Source: Pseudomonadota bacterium (lineage in GTDB: Bacteria > Pseudomonadota > Gammaproteobacteria > Burkholderiales > Chitinibacteraceae). Taken from it: 64,000 bases of DNA. The stretch lies in NCBI GenBank assembly GCA_018261735.1, contig JAGTRM010000003.1, positions 1-64,000 on the forward strand, given 5' to 3'. The stretch's first letter is position 1. Every line of letters begins with the position of its first letter. Positions 7,543 to 15,810 of the stretch are shown piece by piece. The translations under genes and the position numbers were made by a program. The notes beneath the pieces are model-generated. The model saw only the letters and a list, made by a program, of their open reading frames with translations. It ran no database searches and was not told the origin of the DNA.

Positions 7543-9352
7543 ACCGAGTGAATCAGTGATTGCGCTGGCGCCGAGCCAGCCCGACGCGCCCGATGCTGGG
7601 CTCATCGAACAACTGGCCAACCAGTTGTTTCTTGGCAGCACGCCATTGAGCCCGCAATCCGCCACGTCGGCGCCGGTTGCCCCGGTGGCATTGGCGGCTT
7701 TGCCAACGCCGGCCAGCGGCGGGAACTTGCAGGCGCCGACGCAGATCGAGCTGCAAAGCATCCCTGCAAGCCTTGCGCGCCTGCTGGCGCTGGTGCCGCC
7801 CTCGCGCGGCGGCGATCTGCCCTCCCCGGCTGCCGCAGGACAGCCGATCGCAGCCACCAAGCCACCGGCAATCGGTTCGACGACTTCGTCACAGCCTGCG
7901 CCGGTTCAGCCGTTCTGGCCCACGACGGGCGCAGAGGTGCCGTTCACGGTGCCCGCCGCGCCGGCCGCACCCACGTCGGCAGCCACCGTTGCCGAAACCG
8001 GCGACTACGGCTTCTTGACCGAGAAACAGGTTCAGCAGAACCAGATGCAGAAAGCGGCAACCACGGTTTCGCGTCCAGAGGCCTTGTCGCTCAATCCGCA
8101 ACTGGTGCCCGATCTCAAGTCCGGTCGGCGCGAAGCCTTCGATGCGCGTGCGGTGAAGCGGGATTTCCCGATCCTGCAGGAACGGGTGCACGGCAAGCCG
8201 CTGATCTGGCTCGATAACGGCGCGACCACGCAGAAACCGCAGACGGTGATCGACCGGGTTTCGTACTTCTACGAGCACGAAAACTCGAACATCCACCGCG
8301 CCGCGCATACGCTGGCCGCACGCGCGACCGATGCCTATGAAGCCGCACGCGACAAGGTGCGCCGTTTCATCAACGCCGGATCGTCGAGCGAAGTGATCTT
8401 CGTGCGTGGTGCGACCGAAGGCATCAACCTGGTGGCGAAAAGCTGGGGCGCCCAGAACATCGGGCCCGATGACGAAATTGTCATTTCCTGGCTGGAGCAC
8501 CACGCCAACATCGTGCCGTGGCAGCAACTTTGCGCTGCAACAGGCGCCAAGCTGCGCGTGATTCCGGTCGATGACAGCGGCCAGATCCTGCTCGACGAGT
8601 ACGAGCGCCTGCTGAACAGCCGCACCAAGATCGTGGCGGTGACGCTGGTATCGAACGCGCTGGGCACGGTCACGCCGGTGCACGAAATTGTCGGCATCGC
8701 CAAACGGCGCGGCATCACCACGCTGGTCGATGGCGCGCAGGGCGTGTCGCACATGAAGGTGGATGTGCAGTCGATAGGTTGCGATTTCTTTATCTTCTCG
8801 GGCCACAAGATGTTCGGCCCGACCGGCATCGGCGTGGTGTATGGCCGAGCTGAAGTATTGGACGACACGCAGCCCTGGCAAGGCGGCGGCAACATGATTG
8901 CCGATGTGACTTTCGAGAAAACCGTGTACCAGCCGGCACCGAACAAGTTCGAAGCGGGCACCGGCAACATCGCCGATGCCGTCGGTCTGGGCGCGGCGAT
9001 CGATTACCTCGACCGCTTCGGCATGGACACGATCAACCGCTACGAGCATTCGCTGCTGGAATACGCGACCGAAGGACTGATCCGCATTCCCGACCTGCGC
9101 CTGATCGGCACGGCCAAGGAAAAAGCGGGCGTGCTTTCGTTCGTACTCGAAGGTTGGCGCACCGAAGACGTGGGCAAGGCGCTCGACAAGGAAGGCATCG
9201 CGGTGCGCTCCGGCCACCATTGCGCCCAGCCGATTCTGCGTCGCTTCGGCGTCGAAGGCACGGTGCGTCCTTCACTGGCGTTGTACAACACCTTTGAAGA
9301 TATCGATGCCCTGGTCGCGGCAGTACGGCGGCTTGCAGGAAATCGCGGTTGA
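7529..9352 (+). CDS. family 2A encapsulin cargo: cysteine desulfurase with N-terminal encapsulation domain
   Basis: 607 aa. The C-terminal ~400 residues form a SufS-type (group II) PLP cysteine desulfurase: substrate start LIWLDNGATTQKP, SNIHRAAHTLA, PLP lysine K427 in FSGHKMFGPTG, and persulfide cysteine C565 in RSGHHCAQP. The first ~205 residues are Ala/Pro/Ser-rich and probably disordered, with short conserved-looking islands (IEQLANQLFLG; SIPASLARLLALVPPS; YGFLTEKQVQQNQMQKA). In family 2A systems this region directs loading into the shell. It removes sulfur from cysteine, giving alanine and enzyme-bound sulfane sulfur that can accumulate in the shell. The start at 7529 is chosen because 14 upstream codons duplicate the shell's coding sequence in another frame. 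Confidence 0.93.
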   Translation: MTTREPSESVIALAPSQPDAPDAGLIEQLANQLFLGSTPLSPQSATSAPVAPVALAALPTPASGGNLQAPTQIELQSIPASLARLLALVPPSRGGDLPSPAAAGQPIAATKPPAIGSTTSSQPAPVQPFWPTTGAEVPFTVPAAPAAPTSAATVAETGDYGFLTEKQVQQNQMQKAATTVSRPEALSLNPQLVPDLKSGRREAFDARAVKRDFPILQERVHGKPLIWLDNGATTQKPQTVIDRVSYFYEHENSNIHRAAHTLAARATDAYEAARDKVRRFINAGSSSEVIFVRGATEGINLVAKSWGAQNIGPDDEIVISWLEHHANIVPWQQLCAATGAKLRVIPVDDSGQILLDEYERLLNSRTKIVAVTLVSNALGTVTPVHEIVGIAKRRGITTLVDGAQGVSHMKVDVQSIGCDFFIFSGHKMFGPTGIGVVYGRAEVLDDTQPWQGGGNMIADVTFEKTVYQPAPNKFEAGTGNIADAVGLGAAIDYLDRFGMDTINRYEHSLLEYATEGLIRIPDLRLIGTAKEKAGVLSFVLEGWRTEDVGKALDKEGIAVRSGHHCAQPILRRFGVEGTVRPSLALYNTFEDIDALVAAVRRLAGNRG

Positions 9353-9425
9353 GTTTGTCGTCACCCCGGCGAAAGTGACCAACGGGAATGCAGAGCCCGG
9401 GGTCCAGTACTGACAGCCACAAAGC

Positions 9426-9452
9426 CTGGATTCCGGCCTGCGCCGGAATGAC
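9426..9452. repeat. dRS3-like intergenic repeat, copy 1
   Basis: CTGGATTCCGG-CCTG-CGCCGGAATGAC, a short imperfect palindrome of the class common between betaproteobacterial genes (Neisseria dRS3-like). A similar copy is at 10335-10361, in inverse orientation. Confidence 0.55.
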
Positions 9453-9468
9453 GATCAAGCCATAAACC

Positions 9469-9500
9469 GGGAGGGACTGCCGCTCCCTCCCCTTTTTTTC
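9469..9500 (+). terminator. intrinsic terminator between cysteine desulfurase and serine acetyltransferase
   Basis: GGGAGGGA, 7-nt loop, TCCCTCCC, then CTTTTTTT. It separates the encapsulin pair from the next gene by only a few nucleotides, so downstream expression relies on read-through or another promoter. Confidence 0.85.
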
Positions 9501-9515
9501 GAGTGAATCCCGACC

Positions 9516-10298
9516 ATGAGCGAAACCGTCAATGTCACGACTTCCAGTGAAGCCTCTTCCGGCAGCTATGAGGTTCTGCACCCCGCCGTCATCCGAGGCC
9601 CATTCAAAACCATCCGGCGCGATATCCGCATGATTCTGGAGCGCGATCCGGCCGCCAAGGGCGCGTTGGAAGTGCTGCTTTGCTACACCGGCCAGCATGC
9701 GGTCTGGGCTTATCGCCTGTCGCACTGGCTATGGGTACGCAATTTTCGCTTGAGCGCGCGCTGGCTGTCGCAAGTGGCACGCATTTTCACCGGCATCGAA
9801 ATTCACCCCGGCGCGACGATTGGCAAGGGATTCTTCATCGATCATGGCATGGGCGTGGTGATTGGCGAGACCACCGAAATCGGCAACGAAGTTACGGTTT
9901 ATCACGGCGTCACGCTGGGTGGAACCAGCCTGGCGCACGGCAAACGCCACCCGACGCTGGGTGATCGCGTAGTGGTCGGCGCCGGGGCCAAGTTGCTGGG
10001 CGCGATCACCATCGGCAGTGATTGCCGGGTTGGAGCAAATTCAGTGGTGGTGAAATCCGTGCCGCCCAATTCCGTTGTGGTCGGCATACCCGGCCAGATC
10101 GTGATCCGCGCCAAAGATACCCCGTCCAGCGACAAGCCTGATCTGCAGGATTCCAACTTACCCGACGCGATCGGCACCACATTGCGCACCCTGCTTGCCC
10201 GGGTGGAACAGTTGGAAAAAGCCACCGGCGGCGGCACGATCCACTCGCCAGTGCAAGATGCCGATGGCGCCTGGCACGGCGAGGATTTCACGATCTGA
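9516..10298 (+). CDS. epsC: serine O-acetyltransferase (EpsC/CysE type)
   Basis: 260 aa. It makes O-acetylserine, the acceptor for sulfide in cysteine synthesis. A short N-terminal helical part ([20 protein letters not shown]) is followed by left-handed hexapeptide repeats: [40 protein letters not shown], the RHPTLGD loop, and [25 protein letters not shown] read as repeats. The catalytic His/Asp pair is in FIDHG. About 70 residues follow the hexapeptide domain, longer than E. coli CysE's tail, ending in a likely helix ([15 protein letters not shown]). Its place beside the encapsulated desulfurase fits family 2A neighbourhoods. The ribosome binding site is weak. Confidence 0.92.
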   Translation: MSETVNVTTSSEASSGSYEVLHPAVIRGPFKTIRRDIRMILERDPAAKGALEVLLCYTGQHAVWAYRLSHWLWVRNFRLSARWLSQVARIFTGIEIHPGATIGKGFFIDHGMGVVIGETTEIGNEVTVYHGVTLGGTSLAHGKRHPTLGDRVVVGAGAKLLGAITIGSDCRVGANSVVVKSVPPNSVVVGIPGQIVIRAKDTPSSDKPDLQDSNLPDAIGTTLRTLLARVEQLEKATGGGTIHSPVQDADGAWHGEDFTI

Positions 10299-10334
10299 TC
10301 GGCCTGGGTTTGTCGTGGTTTGTCGTGGTTTGCC

Positions 10335-10361
10335 GTCATACCGGCGCACGCCGGTATCCAG
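10335..10361. repeat. dRS3-like intergenic repeat, copy 2
   Basis: GTCATACCGGCG-CAC-GCCGGTATCCAG, inverse in orientation to the repeat at 9426-9452 and sharing its GTCAT...ATCCAG ends. Confidence 0.55.
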
Positions 10362-10391
10362 CCAAGACATCCGGCAAGCCTATGAAATTCC

Positions 10392-10422
10392 GGATAACCA
10401 TAGAAACAATTCTTCGTTTTTC
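10392..10422 (+). promoter_or_regulatory. shared sulfur-gene motif, copy 2 (upstream of DUF1847 gene)
   Basis: GGATAACCATAGAAACAATT followed directly by CTTCGTTTTTC. It is 23/31 identical to the copy at 6501-6531 and lies 51 nt before the DUF1847 ATG, in the same orientation relative to its gene. Confidence 0.55.
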
Positions 10423-10473
10423 AGTGCCGCACAACCCGATACGCTGGCACCACACCACATAGGAATATGCCTC

Positions 10474-11136
10474 ATGGCAAAAATTGAAAACCTGTCCTGC
10501 TCGGAATGCGGACAATTGCACTGCTACCGGCGCGACAAAAAATTCCCGAACTTTTGCCTGACCGAAGCCACCGAAGAGGCCCAGGTTGATACCACGGTCG
10601 AAACGTATCGTGGGGAATCACAGGATGCATTGGTAGCCAGAGCGGCGGCCGAGGTAGAAGGTTTGTACTACTGCCAGATTTCACGCGTGGAAGAAATTGT
10701 GGCCTTTGCCAAGCGGATCAACGCCACGCGCATCGGCATTGCCTCTTGCCTGGGTTTGCTAGAAGAGACCAAGATATTCACCAAGGTACTGCGCGCCGCC
10801 GGGCTGGAACCCTACACCGTGCTGTGCAAGGTGGGATCGGTGGATAAAACTGATATCGGCATTCCGGATGGATTGAAAATCCAGTGCGGCACCTTTGAAG
10901 CTTGCTGCAACCCGATCTTGCAGGCGCAACTGCTGAATCAGGAGCAAACCCAGCTCAACGTGATCATGGGCCTCTGCGTGGGGCACGATTCGCTGTTCAT
11001 CAAGTATTCCGAAGCCTTGGTCACCACGCTGGTCACCAAAGACCGGGTAACCGGCCACAATCCGGCGGTGACGCTCTACACCTCGAAAACCTACAGCAAG
11101 CGCATTCTTGATCCGGAACATTTGCGGAAGCTCTGA
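10474..11136 (+). CDS. DUF1847 domain-containing protein
   Basis: 220 aa. An N-terminal cysteine cluster (CSECGQLHCYRR) suggests a metal or Fe-S site. Further conserved Cys residues lie in IGIASCLGL, CGTFEACCNP and MGLCVGHDS. The function of DUF1847 is not established; such cysteine-rich folds often bind metals or sulfur. The ATG at 10474 is chosen because the upstream in-frame extension runs through the 3' end of the acetyltransferase gene and the repeat region. The shared motif at 10392-10422 and its position next to the encapsulin genes suggest a role in the same sulfur process. Confidence 0.8.
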   Translation: MAKIENLSCSECGQLHCYRRDKKFPNFCLTEATEEAQVDTTVETYRGESQDALVARAAAEVEGLYYCQISRVEEIVAFAKRINATRIGIASCLGLLEETKIFTKVLRAAGLEPYTVLCKVGSVDKTDIGIPDGLKIQCGTFEACCNPILQAQLLNQEQTQLNVIMGLCVGHDSLFIKYSEALVTTLVTKDRVTGHNPAVTLYTSKTYSKRILDPEHLRKL

Positions 11137-11408
11137 CACCACGATTCAAGCCTGCGCAACTTGCGGGGATTCTGTTGAAAAAGTTATCGCGGCAGTATTG
11201 ATGCCACATAGGCTGGCGTTTTAACGCTAAATCATAAGGAAGAAAACGGCCATCAAGAGTTATTCGACCGCTAAATTTGTCGGGCCGGTCAAGACTGGTT
11301 CCTGCCATTCAACTCTTGACAGTGACTGGCTCTACCCTGCACAGAGCGGCCGGCTGATCAGTTCCAATACAAACGAGAGGTCACCCCATATATTCATCCA
11401 AACATACC

Positions 11409-11903
11409 TCAACGGAGCCGGTTGCGGCCGAGAATTTCGTCGGATATCAACCCTAGGGAAGAGGTTTCGGTGCCTGCCGGCGCTTCGGCCAGTAGTTTCA
11501 TTAGCTCGGAAACTTCGAGATCAGCGAGCACTTGAAAGAGTGATGCTTGCGCAAGCATCCGCGACTTCGCATTCGGGGCTGATCTGCCGTGTCTATCCAA
11601 GAACCGCTTCACGTCTTTTAGTTCGGGAAGAAAAGTTCTATTTTCGAATCTCGCACATAGCTGGTGCAGATAGCCAGCCTTATCTTCGCGCCCCTTCAGA
11701 ATGGAATCGAGCACGAACTGCTTAGCTACGTACTTCTTCTTGGAACGCTGCGCAATATCGGCGTGAAGTAATGTGTCAAGTTCCAGCCGCAACGCTTCAT
11801 CGGAAAGTTGCATTCGACGCGCAACACTGTTTAGAACCGCATCCTTGCCGTGCCTAAGCAACAGAAGACTGACCTCAAGTTCCAGAAATTCTCGTGGTGT
11901 CAT
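11409..11903 (-). CDS. hypothetical protein downstream of ParA-like ATPase
   Basis: 164 aa from the ATG reading MTPREFLELEV, placed 4 nt after the ParA-like stop. Mostly predicted helical (LLLRHGKDAVLNSVARRMQL; LLHADIAQRSKKKYVAKQF). I recognise no family. A longer in-frame start at 11969 would overlap the ParA gene. The base composition is visibly more AT-rich than the flanks. Tight coupling suggests that it partners the ATPase. Confidence 0.65.
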   Translation of the reverse strand: MTPREFLELEVSLLLLRHGKDAVLNSVARRMQLSDEALRLELDTLLHADIAQRSKKKYVAKQFVLDSILKGREDKAGYLHQLCARFENRTFLPELKDVKRFLDRHGRSAPNAKSRMLAQASLFQVLADLEVSELMKLLAEAPAGTETSSLGLISDEILGRNRLR

Positions 11904-11907
11904 GCCG

Positions 11908-12759
11908 TCATGCAATCCCGACTGAATCGAAGAACTCTTGAGCAAACAAAGCGAATTGCTTCGGTACATTGTCTCTCACATATGTGGTGGAACCGATGGG
12001 GGTTCCTTCTCTTGATGCCTTAGCGTATGACCGCGAATATCTAACGTGCGTGTCGTAGATGTGCCAGCCGTGCTTGGCCGCGTCATCCTTCACTTCCTTC
12101 ACTGAAGTTGTAGTTTCCGGGCCGTCCGAATATGAAGAAGAGTGATTGAATACAATGCCACAGATGTCGAGGGCGTGATCGCTATTCTCCGCCTTGAACT
12201 CAACAACTGAGTTCGCGAGCAAAGGCAGACCGATCGTTGCCAAGAACTCCGGTTTTACCGGAACAAGGGCATATCGACTTGCGTGGTATGCAGCCTCTGT
12301 GAGGATTGACTCAGTTGGCGCACAGTCAATGAGGATCAAGTCATACTGGTCGCTGATTTTGCTCAGTGCCTTGGCGAGCTTTCGCTCCTTGCCAGTTGGA
12401 TTCTTCAGTGTGTTGGACAGCTCCAGCCGGCTAGGGATCAGATCCAATGTCGTATCGCGCCAGTAACCGGCATTCTTGATGATGACATCGCAGATTTCAG
12501 TTTTCGTTGGACTAGGAGAGCTAATTGTCGGTGGCAAATACTGCTCAAACAAGTTGACGACTGTGGGTTTTTTTAAATTGAGATGTTTTACGTACTCCTT
12601 AGCTCCCATCAACGCTTGGCTCAGATTTGCTTGTGGATCGAGGTCAATCGCTAGCGTCCGAAGATTCTTTCTGTCCGCAGCGTGCGCTAATTGGGCAGCA
12701 AGTGTTGTTTTACCAACGCCGCCTTTCATGTTGATGAGACTCACAGAAATTGCAGTCAC
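11908..12759 (-). CDS. ParA family ATPase (AAA/MinD-like)
   Basis: 283 aa. Deviant Walker A KGGVGKTT near residue 12, switch I region AIDLDPQANLSQAL, and Walker B LILIDCAPTESILTEAA. It would act as a nucleotide-dependent partitioning or positioning ATPase. No ParB or centromere-like repeats are seen nearby, so it is probably not a chromosomal par locus. It pairs with the unknown gene at 11409-11903. The start is GTG at 12759 after GGGGGA. The AT-richer composition suggests lateral acquisition. Confidence 0.85.
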   Translation of the reverse strand: MTAISVSLINMKGGVGKTTLAAQLAHAADRKNLRTLAIDLDPQANLSQALMGAKEYVKHLNLKKPTVVNLFEQYLPPTISSPSPTKTEICDVIIKNAGYWRDTTLDLIPSRLELSNTLKNPTGKERKLAKALSKISDQYDLILIDCAPTESILTEAAYHASRYALVPVKPEFLATIGLPLLANSVVEFKAENSDHALDICGIVFNHSSSYSDGPETTTSVKEVKDDAAKHGWHIYDTHVRYSRSYAKASREGTPIGSTTYVRDNVPKQFALFAQEFFDSVGIA

Positions 12760-13021
12760 GTTTTCCCCCAGTTATGGATATCGCCCTGAAGTTATTCGTC
12801 CGGATCGTCCAACGATAACGAATGGATCATTATGGCTAAGAGTGTGCCGTTTCACCACCGGACTGCTCTTGGCTGACAGTCCCAATTGGCATTCTAAGCC
12901 CGAATGGCCATTGACGCTGTTTTTCTGCCATTTAGGCGCAAAACTTGAACGGCTCTTCAGGGCACAAAACGACCAATCACTCACGCACAGACATTCACCC
13001 ACAGTGAATGCCTGTTCAAGT
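12760..13021. other. intergenic region upstream of ParA-like gene
   Basis: 262 nt holding the promoter of the ParA-like gene and the 3' flank of the metC-like gene. A minus-strand ORF can be drawn across it but resembles no protein and overlaps metC. I see no RNA gene. Confidence 0.4.
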
Positions 13022-14188
13022 TCATGCCGGCAACGCCTGTTCCAAATCAGCAATCAACGCTCTCGTATCTTCCAGCCCGACATGCAGGCGAATCACGGTG
13101 CCTTGCCCACCCCAATCAGTCACCGTACGAGCCTTTTTCAGGTTACTGATCATCACCAGACTTTCAAAACCGCCCCATGAAGCCCCGATGCCAAACAGGC
13201 GCAAGCTATCGATGACCTTGATCGCGGCGTCTTCGCTCTTATCCTTCAATGCAAACGAAAGCAGACCGTTGGCGCCGGAAAAGTCGCGTAACCACAGGGC
13301 ATGGCCGGGATCGCTCGGTAGCGCCGGGTGATAGACCATGGCTACCGCTTCATGCTTGAGCAACCAGTTGGCCACTGCCAGTGCGCCGGCGGCGTGGACT
13401 GGCAGCCGGGTGGAAAGAGTGCGGGCGCCGCGCAGTACCAGCCAGGCATCGTCCGGGCTGACTGTCATGCCGTGGGCATCGCTCGAGAGGTTGAGGGTTT
13501 GCCATGCCGCTTCGGTGGTGGTGACCGCGCCCATCACCACATCGGAATGGCCGCTCAGATACTTGGTGGCGGCGGAGACCACGATATCCGCGCCCAATTC
13601 CAGTGGGCTATAGAGGTAACCTGCGCCCCAAGTGTTGTCTGCGGCCAGCAAAATGCCGTACGCATGGGCCAGCTTGGCCAATGCCGGCAGATCGACAATT
13701 TCATACACCAACGAGCCCGGTGATTCGGCGTAGATCAGGCGGGTTTCCGGGCGGATCAGCGCTTCGATGCCCTGCCCGTCTGCGGCAAAAAAGGAATAGC
13801 TGATCTGGTAACGATCAAAAAACTGTCGGGCGAAATGGCGCACAGGCTCGTAGGCCGAATCGGCAATCAGGACGTGATCGCCGGGGTTCAGATACGCGAT
13901 CAGCGTCTGGGTAATCGCGGCAAGGCCGGTGGGATATAGCCGGGTGCGATAGCCGCCTTCCAGTTCCGTGATCAGGTCTTCCAGCGCATAGGCAGTCGGG
14001 TTGCCGCGCGCGCCGTAGGTGAGCAAGCGTTCGGTATTGCGCCGCGAACGCACATCCTGAAGGTGCGCCACGCTATCAAACAGAATCGTGCTGGCGCGAA
14101 CCAGCGGAGGATTCACCGGGCTGCCGCCTTCGATTGGGGTATCACGGCCGGCGTGGATCAAGCGGGTTTTTATTGTGTCTGTAGACAT
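13022..14188 (-). CDS. metC: cystathionine beta-lyase (MetC-type PLP enzyme)
   Basis: 388 aa. TRLIHAGRDT start, YGARGNPTAYALE (phosphate-binding Tyr/Arg), and PLP lysine K209 in SAATKYLSGHSDVVMG, a signature of the MetC group. It cleaves C-S bonds of cystathionine or related beta-thioethers (lanthionine, cystine, S-alkylcysteine) to pyruvate, ammonia and a thiol. It is the last gene of a long minus-strand run and overlaps the rhodanese gene by 19 nt. In this operon a catabolic C-S lyase role is at least as likely as methionine synthesis. Confidence 0.88.
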   Translation of the reverse strand: MSTDTIKTRLIHAGRDTPIEGGSPVNPPLVRASTILFDSVAHLQDVRSRRNTERLLTYGARGNPTAYALEDLITELEGGYRTRLYPTGLAAITQTLIAYLNPGDHVLIADSAYEPVRHFARQFFDRYQISYSFFAADGQGIEALIRPETRLIYAESPGSLVYEIVDLPALAKLAHAYGILLAADNTWGAGYLYSPLELGADIVVSAATKYLSGHSDVVMGAVTTTEAAWQTLNLSSDAHGMTVSPDDAWLVLRGARTLSTRLPVHAAGALAVANWLLKHEAVAMVYHPALPSDPGHALWLRDFSGANGLLSFALKDKSEDAAIKVIDSLRLFGIGASWGGFESLVMISNLKKARTVTDWGGQGTVIRLHVGLEDTRALIADLEQALPA

Positions 14189-15801
14189 GCCTTGTTTCCT
14201 GTCTTTGAATCTGGATAGATCGATGAGTGGACCAAGCCGGGCTTGAACACGCTGCGTTCCTGCTCATTCAATTGATCGAGCAAGCCCACTTCCCAAGCCA
14301 GATACTGGCGCGCAGCGGCCTTGTTGCCTTCGTGGCGGTCATGGGTAAAAAAGAGGTAATCAATGCGATCTGAATCGGCGGGCAGATCGGGGCTGGATTC
14401 AACTGGCAAGCCCAGCCCTTGCCAGGCTGAAAAGCCATCTTCCAACAACCACACCACATGGCCCGGGAATTCACTGGCAGCCAGCGCGGCAATCGCAGGT
14501 GAATCAGCGACCAGCACGACCGGTCTTGTTTCACCCGCCAGCAAATCGGCAAGCTTCGACCGGATTGACCAGATCGCGCCGGGGATATGGGACTCACGAA
14601 AAGCCGCACTGCTGCGCAAATCCACCACGCGCACGGATTGCGCATGCTGCTTTTCTGCCAGTGCGGCTGCGGTAATCAAAGGCAGCGCTGCGGCTGGTTT
14701 TTGACCCTCGTTTTCCGCGCTTCGCAAGGGAAACCCGGATTGCAAGCCATCAGCCAATACATGGGCATCCCAGCCCATCTGGTGCAGCCAGCTCGCCACC
14801 ACCGGCGCACGAACGCCGTCGCTATCGAACAAAACCAGACGCGCACCGCGAACGCCCACGTACTGGTCCGTGGACTGGATCAACTGCCCGCCCGGCGCGG
14901 ATTGCGCACCTTGCAGGCTGGACGCAGCGAATTCTTCCGGCGTGCGGATATCCAGCAGGTAGGTGGTGCGATCTGTTTCCTGCAGCCAGGTTTGCAGATT
15001 CTGTGCGGTGATGCTGGGCACGGCGAAACGATCTGCCAGTATCTTGGCAGCCTCGCGTGCGGCAACCAGAGATTCAGCCTGGATATGGCTCGGATAGCGC
15101 CGTTCGCTGCCGTGCTCCAGCGCCAGATCGGCCAGCATCCAGCCTTGCGTGCCGTTTTCCAGCGCGTAGACTGGGTTTTTCACGCCAAGATTGATTAGGG
15201 TCTGTGCACCGATGATGCTACGGGTGCGCCCGGCGCAATTGATCACGATCAGGGTGTTGTCATCGGGCACCAGTTCACGCCAGCGGTAAGCCAGTTCGCC
15301 GTTCGGGCAGCAAATGCCACCCGGAATATTCATCTTGGCAAACTCGTCCAGCGGACGGCCATCGAGCACCACCGGGGCATCGCCTCTCGCCTGCCAGCGC
15401 GCCAATTCTTCGGCGCTGATTCGCGGCGTGGCATAGGCATGTTCGGCCAATTCGCCAAAGGCCTTGGAAGGCACATTCACGCCGGCAAACAGCACATACC
15501 CGGACTCTTCCCAGGCAGCAACGCCACCATCCAGAACCGAGACCTGTGTGTAACCGAGACCGGCCAGCCGTGCGGCCGCTTTCAAGGCAAGGGCATTGCC
15601 GCTACCGTAAACCACTAACCGGACGTTTTTGCGCGGCACCAGGCGCTCGATATCGACTTCCAGCCGGCTGTAGGGCAAGGGTACGGCGAAGAACAGATGC
15701 GCTTCGCCATATTCACCGTGCTCGCGAATATCCAGTAGCGCAATTTCAGCACCATCGTGCAACGCCGCCTGCAGATGATCTGCAGCAATAAAATCAGCCA
15801 T
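14170..15801 (-). CDS. four-domain rhodanese-like sulfurtransferase
   Basis: 543 aa with four tandem rhodanese-like domains (about residues 5-105, 125-235, 255-365, 375-465) and a C-terminal tail. Only domain 2 keeps a catalytic cysteine (C189 in INCAGRTRSIIGA). Domains 1, 3 and 4 have YGSGNA, FDSDGV and VADSPA at the equivalent loop. It would move sulfane sulfur from a thiol or persulfide to an acceptor; the inactive domains may bind partners. AAGGGG precedes the ATG. It sits between the thiol dioxygenase and the C-S lyase, which suggests that it handles sulfur released from cysteine-like substrates. Confidence 0.88.
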   Translation of the reverse strand: MADFIAADHLQAALHDGAEIALLDIREHGEYGEAHLFFAVPLPYSRLEVDIERLVPRKNVRLVVYGSGNALALKAAARLAGLGYTQVSVLDGGVAAWEESGYVLFAGVNVPSKAFGELAEHAYATPRISAEELARWQARGDAPVVLDGRPLDEFAKMNIPGGICCPNGELAYRWRELVPDDNTLIVINCAGRTRSIIGAQTLINLGVKNPVYALENGTQGWMLADLALEHGSERRYPSHIQAESLVAAREAAKILADRFAVPSITAQNLQTWLQETDRTTYLLDIRTPEEFAASSLQGAQSAPGGQLIQSTDQYVGVRGARLVLFDSDGVRAPVVASWLHQMGWDAHVLADGLQSGFPLRSAENEGQKPAAALPLITAAALAEKQHAQSVRVVDLRSSAAFRESHIPGAIWSIRSKLADLLAGETRPVVLVADSPAIAALAASEFPGHVVWLLEDGFSAWQGLGLPVESSPDLPADSDRIDYLFFTHDRHEGNKAAARQYLAWEVGLLDQLNEQERSVFKPGLVHSSIYPDSKTGNKACLQTQ

Positions 15802-15810
15802 ATGCGCCCC

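Noticed and set aside
11409..12759. Chromosomal parAB partition locus
   Set aside because: No ParB-like protein or parS repeats are visible, and the partner protein is unrelated to ParB as far as I can see.
12772..13053. 93-aa minus-strand ORF between ParA and metC
   Set aside because: It overlaps the 3' end of metC, has no recognisable domain and no ribosome binding site.
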